57,768 nt of DNA from Robiginitomaculum sp. Its GTDB lineage: Bacteria > Pseudomonadota > Alphaproteobacteria > Caulobacterales > Maricaulaceae. Shown in pieces: positions 29,267 through 36,881 of the stretch. The stretch lies in the NCBI GenBank assembly GCA_002733495.1, contig NVVV01000009.1, positions 1 to 57,768 of the forward strand, given 5' to 3'. Within the stretch, counting starts at the first letter, position 1; every line of letters begins with the position of its first letter. The position numbers were made by a program, and so were the translations under genes. The notes beneath the pieces were generated by a model that ran no database searches, was not told the origin of the DNA, and saw only the letters and a program-made list of their open reading frames with translations.

Positions 29267-29887
29267 ATGCGTGTGATGGGCGGAAAAATACAAGATACGA
29301 AGCGGGGTATCCTCAATGCTGCCAGAGCAGTATTGCTGGAAAAGGGCTATGCCGGCTTGACAACACGCGGTGTGGCAAGCGTGGCAAAAGTGCCGATGAG
29401 CCAAATTCAGTACCATTTTGGCTCGAAAGAAGGCATGGTTCTGGCGTTGTTTTCACACATGAATGACCAATTGCTGGAACGCCAATCCACCATGTTTTCC
29501 GATTCGGAACTTTCACTTTCGCAAAAATGGGAACTGGCCTGTGATTACCTTGATGATGATATGGCGTCAGGTTATGTGCGGGTCTTGCAGGAATTATTAG
29601 CCGCAGGCTGGTCGAATCCAGAAATTGGCAAAGTTGTAAAAGCGGGCATAACCGGCTGGCAAAACATTCTGACCGGTATTGCCCGGCAGGCACAAAAAAC
29701 CTATGGGTCGTTCGCACCTTTCGAGCCGGAGGATATCTCGGCTCTGGTCGGCTCGGTCTTTATTGGTGCCGAGGCTTTTTTACTGCTTGGGATTGACGAT
29801 CAGGTTATGCCAAATCGCCGTGCGTTACGGCGGATTGGTGGGCTGATTAAAAACTATGAACAACACAGCCAGCAGGCAGCCCAGTAA
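29267..29887 (+). CDS. TetR-family transcriptional regulator
   Basis: A 206-residue regulator. The N-terminal HTH spans about residues 10-60 (ILNAARAVLLEKGYAGLTTRGVA, then QIQYHFGSKEGMVLALF), the classic TetR DNA-binding pattern; the C-terminal half is the variable all-helical ligand domain. It is the first gene of a five-gene same-strand run, and its stop overlaps the next start (TAATG), so hydrolase-glycosyltransferase translation is coupled to it. The ligand is unknown; a substrate of the downstream enzymes is a reasonable guess. Confidence 0.88.
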   Translation: MRVMGGKIQDTKRGILNAARAVLLEKGYAGLTTRGVASVAKVPMSQIQYHFGSKEGMVLALFSHMNDQLLERQSTMFSDSELSLSQKWELACDYLDDDMASGYVRVLQELLAAGWSNPEIGKVVKAGITGWQNILTGIARQAQKTYGSFAPFEPEDISALVGSVFIGAEAFLLLGIDDQVMPNRRALRRIGGLIKNYEQHSQQAAQ

Positions 29888-32010
29888 TGCGCGCCCGGTT
29901 TCCTGATAGTGAAGGCAAGATCAACCGGGACGGTATCCAGCTTCACTATGAAGTTTATGGCCAGGGGGAGCAAAGTATTTTGTTTATCCCCCCGTGGTGG
30001 CCAATGGTCACGGCACGATGCTTCAAAGGGCAAATCCCTTATTTTTCGCAGCACTATCGGTGCATTGCCTATGATCCGCTTGGCAATGGTCAATCAGACA
30101 GATGTGTAAACCTCGATGCCTATGGGGCACAAAATCACATCGACGATGCTCTGGCTATTTTGGATGCCACAAACACTGCCTCGGCCATCCTGTTCGGCTA
30201 TTCTTGCAGCGGCTCTCTTTGTGCGGCACTGGCTGCCCGATACCCGGATCAGGTCGATGCCGTGATTACCATCAGTACGACATCGTCTCTGGCTCCCCCC
30301 CATGCGCGTCGGCGGCCCGACGATTATACCAAACATTTTGACCAGCCTGTGGGTTGGCAAAAATACAACCGGGAATATTGGAAAGAAGGCTATGCAGATT
30401 TTGTAGATTTTTTCAGCCAACAGATCTTTACCGAAGCCCATTCGACCAAACAGATAGAAGATACGCAAACCTGGGCTGCGCAGACCAAAGGCGAGGCACT
30501 CATCACTGCCAATGACGCCGCCGATAACAGCCCTCCGTTTATGGACAGAACCGACTATCAAAAAATACACTGCCCGATGCTGCTCATTCATGGCGCTGAA
30601 GATGCGATAATTCCGGTGGCCAGTTCAAAAGCGGTGGCAGCGGCAACCAAAGGCGAACTGCTCGTTATTCCCGGCGCGGGTCATGCGGCGCACGGGCGTT
30701 ATCCGGCGCTGGTCAATACGCTCATGCGCGATTTTTTGGCGCGGCATAATCTGGCATCACCTAAGACAGGGCATAACAATCCAGTTCCTGCACCGCATAA
30801 AATCCGGCGTTCCAAAAAAGCACTTTATCTGTCTTCGCCGATTGGGCTAGGCCATGCCCGCCGCGACCTAGCCATCACCCGTGAATTACGCAAACAACAC
30901 CCGGGTATTGAAGTAGACTGGTTGTCGCAAGACCCGGTTTCGCGTTTTTTGCAGGCCAATCATGAGCGCATCCACCCGGCCAGTTCAAAACTGGCCAGTG
31001 AATCCTCACACATTGAAAGCGAAGCCGGCGAGCATGACCTGAACGCCTTTCAGGCGCTTCGTAATATGGACGAAATTCTGATCGCCAATTTCATGGTGTT
31101 TCAGGAGGCCGTTGAGGACGGCAATTATGACCTCATCATCGCCGATGAAGCCTGGGATGTGGACCATTACTGGCATGAACACCCACAGCTTAAAAAAGCG
31201 CAGATTGCCTGGCTAACCGATTTTGTCGGCTTTGTTCCCATGCCGGACAATGGCCCGGAAGAGGCAGTGTTAACCACCGATTATAATGCCGAAATGGTCC
31301 ATCATATAGAGCGCCACCCCGGTGTGCGGGACCGCTCCATCTTTGTTGGTAATCCGTGCGACATCCTTATGGGAAGTTTTGGCGATAATTTGCCAGACAT
31401 GCGCAATTGGGTCACGCAACATTTTGATTTTTGCGGCTACGTGCTGGGCGAGCATCCCGATAAGTTTGGCAACCGGGAAGAGTTGCGCGCCGCTTTGGGC
31501 TATCATTTGGGCGAAAAAGTTTGTCTGGTTACGGTTGGCGGTTCCGGGGTGGGCGGAGCACTGGTTCGGCGTATTCTGGACGCCTATCCAATGGCCAAGC
31601 GCCATATACCGGAATTACGCATGATTGTGGTTTTGGGGCCGCGTCTTGATCCGGCCCGTTTTACCTTTCCCGATGGTGTCGAGGTCCATGGCTTTGTGCC
31701 CGATCTTGATCGCCATCTGGCGGCCTGTGATCTGGCATTGGTGCAAGGCGGCCTGACCACAACAATGGAATTGGCCGCCGCCGGAACGCCGTTTTTATAC
31801 TTTCCTCTGAATAATCATTTTGAGCAAAATTTTCACGTCACCCATCGGCTGGACCAGTATGGCGCCGGCAAAAAAATGCTGTTCGATGAAAGCTGCCCGG
31901 ACACCATCGCGCACGCCATGGTGGACGAACTATCCCGGCTTAAAAAATACAAACCTGTAGAAGCCGATGGTGCCCGCCGCGCGGCGCAAATGATTGCAGA
32001 ATTATTGTAA
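29887..32010 (+). CDS. Fusion of an alpha/beta hydrolase and a MurG/GT1-like glycosyltransferase
   Basis: A 707-residue two-domain enzyme. Residues about 10-290 form an alpha/beta hydrolase: nucleophile S106 in GYSCSG, Asp D239 in HGAEDAIIP and His H266 in GAGHAAHG. Residues about 312-707 are a GT-B glycosyltransferase: an N-terminal SSPIGLGHARRDLAI loop, VTVGGSGVGG, and the C-terminal nucleotide-sugar region VQGGLTTTMELAAAGTP...PLNNHFEQN, as in MurG and GT1 enzymes. The frame is continuous, without a stop or frameshift at the joint. Both active sites look complete. No signal peptide is seen. A fused esterase/hydrolase and glycosyl-transfer activity on one small molecule is an inference. Confidence 0.82.
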   Translation: MRARFPDSEGKINRDGIQLHYEVYGQGEQSILFIPPWWPMVTARCFKGQIPYFSQHYRCIAYDPLGNGQSDRCVNLDAYGAQNHIDDALAILDATNTASAILFGYSCSGSLCAALAARYPDQVDAVITISTTSSLAPPHARRRPDDYTKHFDQPVGWQKYNREYWKEGYADFVDFFSQQIFTEAHSTKQIEDTQTWAAQTKGEALITANDAADNSPPFMDRTDYQKIHCPMLLIHGAEDAIIPVASSKAVAAATKGELLVIPGAGHAAHGRYPALVNTLMRDFLARHNLASPKTGHNNPVPAPHKIRRSKKALYLSSPIGLGHARRDLAITRELRKQHPGIEVDWLSQDPVSRFLQANHERIHPASSKLASESSHIESEAGEHDLNAFQALRNMDEILIANFMVFQEAVEDGNYDLIIADEAWDVDHYWHEHPQLKKAQIAWLTDFVGFVPMPDNGPEEAVLTTDYNAEMVHHIERHPGVRDRSIFVGNPCDILMGSFGDNLPDMRNWVTQHFDFCGYVLGEHPDKFGNREELRAALGYHLGEKVCLVTVGGSGVGGALVRRILDAYPMAKRHIPELRMIVVLGPRLDPARFTFPDGVEVHGFVPDLDRHLAACDLALVQGGLTTTMELAAAGTPFLYFPLNNHFEQNFHVTHRLDQYGAGKKMLFDESCPDTIAHAMVDELSRLKKYKPVEADGARRAAQMIAELL

Positions 32011-32037
32011 ATATTCACATTCAAAAAGGGAAAGATC

Positions 32038-33087
32038 ATGAACGAGGATAAATTTAACGAACTCTTTGGCAAAGTTTTGGGCGATGTTGGCGGGGCAATA
32101 GGACTGCTTATGGCCTATATGGGCGATCAGGCCGGGGTTTATAAAGTGATGGAAGAGGCCGGGCCATGCACTTCGGATGCGCTGGCAGAAAAATCCGGTG
32201 TTGATGCGCGTTATTTGCGTGAATGGTTGTCGTCCAACGCGGCGGCGGGTTATGTGCAATATGATGCGACAGACGACACTTTCAGTCTGTCGCCGGAACA
32301 GGCCGCTCTTTTTGCCCATGAGGGCGAACCGACCTGTATGCAGGGCTTTTTCCAGGCGGTGGTTGCTCAATATGAAGCCCATGAAACGGCTGTTGACGTG
32401 TTTAAAACCGGGCGTGCACGCCCCTGGTCTGAGCATACGGCCTGTTGTTTCTGTGGCACGGACCGATTTTTCCGTCCCGGCTATGCCGCTAATCTGGTGC
32501 AACACTGGATACCGGCGCTGGACGGCGTCGAGGCCAAACTGAACGCCGGTGCAAAGATAGCCGATATTGGGTGCGGGCTAGGGTCATCCTCTATTTTAAT
32601 GGCACAAACCTATCCCAATTCCACCGTTCACGGGTTTGATTTTCATGGCCCATCCATTGAAAAGGCCAAAGAAAAAGCAAAACAGGCAGGCCTGAGCAAT
32701 ATTGAGTTTCACGAAGTCGCCGCCAAGGATTTTGCCGGCAAGGATTATGACTTTGCCTGCATTTTTGATGCCTTGCACGATATGGGCGACCCGGTCGGTG
32801 CTGCTGCGCATATCAAAAAAAGCCTGAAGAAAGATGGTACGTTCATGGTGGTTGAGCCCATAGCGGCTGATAATCTGGGCGACAACCTCAACCTGCTTTC
32901 CAGCATATTTTACGGCTTCTCCACCACCATTTGCGTGCCAACATCAAAAGCGCAGGAAGTGGGATTGATGCTGGGGGCACAAGCGGGGGAGCAACGCATT
33001 AGCCAAGTGCTAAAAGAGGGTGGGTTTAACCGCGTACACCGCGCCACGGAAACCCCAACCAATATGGTTCTTGAGGCCCGGCCCTAA
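32038..33087 (+). CDS. SAM-dependent methyltransferase with N-terminal winged helix
   Basis: A 349-residue class I methyltransferase. The N-terminal winged-helix region (TSDALAEKSGVDARYLREWL, then GYVQYDATDDTFSLS) is like that of small-molecule O-methyltransferases and Mycobacterium Rv2258c. The SAM fold has motif I ADIGCGLGSSS (from about residue 175), motif II with HGFDFH, and IFDALHDMGDP and MVVEPIAADN later. AGGGAAAG precedes the ATG, 27 bases after the fusion gene. A Cys-rich patch (TACCFCG) lies near residue 137. The substrate is not known. Confidence 0.85.
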   Translation: MNEDKFNELFGKVLGDVGGAIGLLMAYMGDQAGVYKVMEEAGPCTSDALAEKSGVDARYLREWLSSNAAAGYVQYDATDDTFSLSPEQAALFAHEGEPTCMQGFFQAVVAQYEAHETAVDVFKTGRARPWSEHTACCFCGTDRFFRPGYAANLVQHWIPALDGVEAKLNAGAKIADIGCGLGSSSILMAQTYPNSTVHGFDFHGPSIEKAKEKAKQAGLSNIEFHEVAAKDFAGKDYDFACIFDALHDMGDPVGAAAHIKKSLKKDGTFMVVEPIAADNLGDNLNLLSSIFYGFSTTICVPTSKAQEVGLMLGAQAGEQRISQVLKEGGFNRVHRATETPTNMVLEARP

Positions 33088-33130
33088 GCTGTTTCATCAC
33101 GTTTTTTGACCAAAAAAGGAGAAAATACTA

Positions 33131-33700
33131 ATGTCAATTATGAAACCACTGCGCTTGTCAGCGATAGCCGGGACGGTATCAATTTTATGTCTTGGTCTTG
33201 TCTCAAACGCTGCTGCACAAATCTCCGATTCAGTTAGCAATAAAATTACGCGCGCTATGTCTGCCGGTCCGGCGGTAATTAGTGCGCAAGCCACAATCAT
33301 GGACACTGATGGCACCATATTGCGCAAAGGCAATAATGGCTGGACCTGCTTGCCAGGCGTAAGCCTAATACCGGGCGATAATCATCCGATGTGCAATGAT
33401 GCCACCTGGATGAAGTGGATGGCCGCTGCCGCTTCTGGTTCGGCGTTCTTTACCAATCTTGTCGGCACATCCTACATGCTGCAGGGCGATGCTCTGGTCA
33501 ACAATAACGACCCGGCCGCCAATGACCCCAATGTCGGTGACATGTGGATACAGGAAGGGCCGCACTTAATGATGCTATACCCAACCGCAGAAGAATATGC
33601 CCACTTACCCCGTGACCCAAAGGCCGGTGGCCCCTATGTCATGTGGGATAAAACGCCGCTCGTGCATGTCATGGTACCCATATCAACACCCGACCATTAA
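33131..33700 (+). CDS. Secreted conserved protein of unknown function
   Basis: A 189-residue protein with a Sec signal peptide (about 1-32, ending NAAAQ). The mature part has patterns recurring in a family of secreted hypothetical proteins: TILRKGNNGWTCLPG, PMCNDATWMKWM, YMLQGDA, DMWIQEGPHLMMLYP and GGPYVMWDKTPLVHVMVP. I know no function for the family. An AAGGAG lies well placed before the ATG at 33131. Third enzyme-adjacent gene of the TetR-led run, suggesting a periplasmic role in the same process. Confidence 0.7.
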   Translation: MSIMKPLRLSAIAGTVSILCLGLVSNAAAQISDSVSNKITRAMSAGPAVISAQATIMDTDGTILRKGNNGWTCLPGVSLIPGDNHPMCNDATWMKWMAAAASGSAFFTNLVGTSYMLQGDALVNNNDPAANDPNVGDMWIQEGPHLMMLYPTAEEYAHLPRDPKAGGPYVMWDKTPLVHVMVPISTPDH

Positions 33701-33808
33701 CGTATTGGAGGCGCGTCAATACCCTGCACCAATCCAACATAGTTCAAAAAAACTGGATTGACCCTGATACCTGGTACACAATATTAATTGCACGAAAGGG
33801 GTCTCACC

Positions 33809-34234
33809 ATGCAGGATAAATCATCGCGAATAATGATCGCGGCGGGGCGGATTTTACTGGCCTTGTATTTTCTGCTGCCGGGTCTGGCCAAGCTTCTTGC
33901 CCCGATCAGCCAGCTGAGCCTGATGCAACATCACGGCATTGCGTATGCAGCTTTATTGCTGCCTATTGCCGGAATTGCACAGGTGCTTGGCGCACTGGCA
34001 CTTCTGGCCAATCGCCATGTGCGCAAAGTGTGTCTTGGCTTTGTACTTTATATCCTGCTCATCAATCTAACCATGCACGATTTTTGGAACTTCAGCGGCA
34101 CGGAAGCTGCCCACGAGGTTCAGAATTTCATCAAAAACCTTGGCATTCTGGCCGGTCTTCTGGTGCTAGCCGGGACGAGCCCAAAGCGCGCGCTAGCCTT
34201 TAAAGGTTGTTGGCGGGAAGATGGCACGCTCTAA
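33809..34234 (+). CDS. DoxX-like membrane protein
   Basis: A 141-residue protein with four hydrophobic segments. RIxLALYFLLPGLAKLL at the first helix, then GIAQVLGALALLANRHVR, match DoxX/DoxD-type proteins. Such proteins sit in the inner membrane and are linked to thiol or quinone chemistry in some cases. I use the ATG at 33809 with AAAGGGG upstream; an in-frame TTG at 33788 lacks support. It ends the TetR-led run; an inverted repeat pair begins at its stop. Confidence 0.72.
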   Translation: MQDKSSRIMIAAGRILLALYFLLPGLAKLLAPISQLSLMQHHGIAYAALLLPIAGIAQVLGALALLANRHVRKVCLGFVLYILLINLTMHDFWNFSGTEAAHEVQNFIKNLGILAGLLVLAGTSPKRALAFKGCWREDGTL

Positions 34235-34327
34235 GAGCTAGGTTACCCGAACCAGTCGGGTAATGACAGGTAGGGTATATCAAATACATGATGTGTCATT
34301 ACCGGGCTTGTCCCGGTAATCCAGAGC
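34234..34327. repeat. Inverted pair of GTCATTACC-type palindromes after the doxX-like gene
   Basis: Left unit: AGAGCTAGGTTACCCG, loop, CGGGTAATGACA (34234-34268). Right unit: GTCATTACCGGG, CTTG loop, CCCGGTAATCCAGAGCT (34295-34327). The outer ends AGAGCTAGGTTACCCG and CGGGTAATCCAGAGCT are inverse to each other, so the pair could form a large cruciform. It separates the convergent doxX-like and UDG-like genes and may terminate both. Confidence 0.78.
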
Positions 34328-34424
34328 TTTCTTGCTTATGGCGCTCGTTTATTCAAAAGAATGGTAAAAACAAAGACAGCGGACATACCCCCGTACTTAC
34401 CAGCAACAAATGTGATAATTTCCT

Positions 34425-35078
34425 TTAATGAAAGTCCAACTCAGTTTTTAGCTGACGCAATTTCTCTTTCCGAACTTCAGGTTTTAGATTATTCCCCCGA
34501 GCGGTTGGGTGGGAAATACAGGCGTCAAAATGGATGCCTGAATTTTTCAAACCTTCTCTGGCAGTTGCGGCAAACGCAGCAATTTTCTCAGGCTTCCAAT
34601 AATCTAGTTCAGTTATTAGATGCTTCTTTATACAACGATTAGATATATCTTTTCTAAGAGAAATTTTACCTGAACTATAGCCTTTTGGGGTACTGCATTT
34701 GACATGGTTGGTAATCACACATTGATCAAGTACCTGCTTAGGTGAGCAGTTCAACAAATATGATGCTTCCACAATTACTTTGTCAAGAGTTGGGCTAAGT
34801 ACGTTTTTGCCTTCCAAAATAGTCTCAGTAAAAGTCCAAGCAGCATCTGCTATAGCATGGGCGCTTTTCCCGCTATATTCCTTATCTTCTAAAGTCGAAG
34901 GGTTTCCTGGATTGGCTAAAATTATCATTAAACGGACATTTCCAAGGGTTGCGCGCGATGTTGTCCCTCGAGGTCGAAAACGAGGCTCTAAGCTGCTGTT
35001 AGTGTTGCAATTGCTTACCCATGGACAATCTTCAGAACAGGTGACTATGTTTTCAAAATATTTTGGTGCTTTTGTCAT
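34425..35078 (-). CDS. Uracil-DNA-glycosylase-superfamily-like protein with a four-Cys set
   Basis: A 217-residue protein, clearly more AT-rich than its neighbours. It follows the family 4/5 UDG layout: an N-terminal Cys cluster (CSEDCPW...NC), motif A-like MIILANPGNP..ED..SG, CVITNHVKC with the second Cys position, RCIKKHLITELDYWKPEKI, and a C-terminal HPTAR at motif B. The Cys spacing suits a 4Fe-4S cluster. Motif A reads ANPG rather than the family 4 GEAPG, so base specificity is open. GGAAGGGG lies before the ATG at 35078. It is 15 bases downstream of the XRE gene, probably in one operon with it. Confidence 0.68.
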   Translation of the reverse strand: MTKAPKYFENIVTCSEDCPWVSNCNTNSSLEPRFRPRGTTSRATLGNVRLMIILANPGNPSTLEDKEYSGKSAHAIADAAWTFTETILEGKNVLSPTLDKVIVEASYLLNCSPKQVLDQCVITNHVKCSTPKGYSSGKISLRKDISNRCIKKHLITELDYWKPEKIAAFAATAREGLKNSGIHFDACISHPTARGNNLKPEVRKEKLRQLKTELDFH

Positions 35079-35093
35079 CAATCATCCCCTTCC

Positions 35094-35438
35094 TCAAACC
35101 AGATCATCAATATCGAGATTCAGCACTTCGGCTATGCGGGCGATGGTTTTTATTGAGCCGTCTTTGCGCCCGGTTTCCAGCTCGCTAATGGTGGTTTTGG
35201 AGACTTTGGCAGCATCGGCCAACGCCTGTTGCGTTAAGCCACGATATTGACGAAATACCCGCAAGGGGGCTTCCCCCTCGACCATGCGTTGTACCAGTTC
35301 GCCGGGAAATCTCTTTTTATTCTCTCGCAAAGCCGCATCAAGCGCGAGACGATCCAGCGCATCCTCAAGCTTATCAATTAAGCGCTCAAAGTCTTTTTCA
35401 GGGATTTTAACAAACCCGTTTTCAATGGCATAAGGCAT
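35094..35438 (-). CDS. XRE-family regulator resembling an orphan type II antitoxin
   Basis: A 114-residue protein. The N-terminal helical segment (LIDKLEDALDRLALDAAL) is followed by FPGELVQRMVEGEAPLRVFRQYRGLTQQALADAAKVSKTTISELETGRKDG as a continuous pattern of short motifs (FP..LV, GEAPLRV, RGLTQ..LA, ETGR) typical of XRE antitoxins paired with RelE-like toxins. No toxin gene lies upstream: only 110 bases separate it from the thiolase stop. It probably autoregulates, and a GAATATTC palindrome (35470-35477) lies upstream near a TAAATATT tract. GAGGGG precedes the ATG. Confidence 0.75.
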   Translation of the reverse strand: MPYAIENGFVKIPEKDFERLIDKLEDALDRLALDAALRENKKRFPGELVQRMVEGEAPLRVFRQYRGLTQQALADAAKVSKTTISELETGRKDGSIKTIARIAEVLNLDIDDLV

Positions 35439-35469
35439 GATGCCCCTCTTTTTGGGTAATATTTAACCA

Positions 35470-35477
35470 GAATATTC
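35470..35477 (-). promoter_or_regulatory. Candidate operator palindrome of the XRE gene
   Basis: GAATATTC is a perfect 8-base palindrome 32 bases upstream of the XRE start, beside an AT-rich stretch on the minus strand that could be a -10 region. XRE antitoxins usually bind such palindromes in their own promoter. Only a suggestion. Confidence 0.3.
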
Positions 35478-35511
35478 CAAATTGCGCCAACACCCATAAT
35501 TAAACCAAAAA

Positions 35512-35540
35512 TGGACCCCGGCCTTTCGCCGGGGTGACAG
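35512..35540. repeat. Single GTCA-type palindromic repeat downstream of the thiolase gene
   Basis: TGGACCCCGGC, CTTTC loop, GCCGGGGTGACAG forms one strong hairpin and belongs to the family seen at 16167-16250 and 34234-34327. It lies just after the thiolase stop (35549, minus strand) and may act as its terminator. Confidence 0.7.
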
Positions 35541-35548
35541 AGCAGAGA

Positions 35549-36751
35549 TTAATACACCTCGAACAGGCCCGCAGCGCCCATACCGCCGCCAACACACATG
35601 GTGCAAACCACGTACTTTGCACCACGGCGTTTACCTTCGATCAAGGCATGGCCAACCATGCGCGCGCCGGACATACCGTAAGGGTGGCCAACCGAAATGG
35701 CGCCGCCATCAACGTTCAAAAGCTCATCAGGAATGCCCAGCTTGTCCCGGCAATAAAGCACTTGCACGGCAAAGGCTTCATTCAGTTCCCAAAGACCAAT
35801 ATCATCCATGGTCAGACCATTGGCCTTGAGCAGTTTTGGTACGGCAAAAACAGGGCCAATGCCCATTTCATCGGGGCTAAGGCCCGCCGCCCAAATGCCA
35901 CGATAAGCCCCAAGGGGCTGAAGGCCGCGCTTTGAGGCCTCCTTGGCTTCCATCACCACGGCGGCGGAGGCCCCATCGGAAAGCTGTGAGGCATTACCAG
36001 CGGTGATGTATTTGCCGTTTTTGACAACCATGCCGTCTTTGAACACTGGCTTCAAGTTTGAAAGCGCCTCGGCGGTGGTGCCCGGGCGATTGCCTTCGTC
36101 TTTTTCCAGCGTCACCGAGACATCGGAAATTTCCCTGGTTTCGCGGTCCATGACCTTCATCAGGCTAGGCAAAGCGACAATTTCATCATCAAAGCGACCG
36201 GCCTCTTGCGCGGCGGCAGTACGGTCTTGCGAGCGGGCGGCATATTCATCCTGCGCCTCGCGGGAAATGCCATAACGGTTGGAGACAATTTCGGCGGTTT
36301 CCAGCATGGACATATATAGATTGGGCACATGTTGCTGTATCCAGGGGTCAAGGCGGCGGTAATTATTCATATGTTCGTTTTGCACCAGAGAGATGCTTTC
36401 CCCGCCGCCGCCAACGGTGATGTTCATGCCATCGCACAAAACTTGTTTGGCCGCGATAGCGATCCCCATCATGCCAGAGGCGCACTGGCGATCAACGCTC
36501 ATCCCGGCCACACTGTCGGGAATGCCGCCACGGATCAGCATTTGCCGCGCCGGGTTCTGCCCACCAGAGCCTTGTTGCATGGCACAGCCCATAATTACAT
36601 CATCAACTTCGCCCCCTTCCAGACCGGCGCGCTTGACGGCGTGACTGATCACATGTCCGCCTAATTCCTGTAATTGTGTGTTGTTAAAGGCACCCCGATA
36701 GGCCTTGCCTATGGGGGTGCGGACGGTGGAAACGATAACGGCTTCGCGCAT
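35549..36751 (-). CDS. Acetyl-CoA C-acyltransferase / thiolase
   Basis: A 400-residue thiolase. The nucleophilic Cys is C90 in [13 protein letters not shown], and the C-terminal His/Cys pair is H356 in [13 protein letters not shown] and C386 in [10 protein letters not shown]. It starts with the standard [22 protein letters not shown]. It carries out thiolytic cleavage in beta-oxidation or acetoacetyl-CoA formation; the gene has no adjacent fadB or phaB, so the direction is not decided by context. The stop is next to a palindromic repeat. Confidence 0.9.
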   Translation of the reverse strand: MREAVIVSTVRTPIGKAYRGAFNNTQLQELGGHVISHAVKRAGLEGGEVDDVIMGCAMQQGSGGQNPARQMLIRGGIPDSVAGMSVDRQCASGMMGIAIAAKQVLCDGMNITVGGGGESISLVQNEHMNNYRRLDPWIQQHVPNLYMSMLETAEIVSNRYGISREAQDEYAARSQDRTAAAQEAGRFDDEIVALPSLMKVMDRETREISDVSVTLEKDEGNRPGTTAEALSNLKPVFKDGMVVKNGKYITAGNASQLSDGASAAVVMEAKEASKRGLQPLGAYRGIWAAGLSPDEMGIGPVFAVPKLLKANGLTMDDIGLWELNEAFAVQVLYCRDKLGIPDELLNVDGGAISVGHPYGMSGARMVGHALIEGKRRGAKYVVCTMCVGGGMGAAGLFEVY

Positions 36752-36834
36752 AATACTCTCCTGGACTCACGATATTTTTTTCTGTGCTAAACGTACCCGC
36801 GAACTTACCTTCAGTGCAAACATTTTACCGCTTA

Positions 36835-36842
36835 TTAACCAT
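36835..36842 (+). promoter_or_regulatory. Candidate CtrA half-site upstream of a TPR gene
   Basis: TTAACCAT, 40 bases before the ATG of the secreted TPR gene, again matches the CtrA half-site. Two occurrences, each upstream of an envelope or polarity gene, are suggestive only. Confidence 0.25.
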
Positions 36843-36881
36843 AGGACGCTCAGATAGGGTCCCGTACGGAGACCCCTGTTC

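Noticed and set aside
34361..34642. A 93-codon plus-strand frame opposite the UDG-like gene
   Set aside because: Low-complexity Ser/Leu product, no ribosome binding site; the minus-strand frame carries the UDG pattern.
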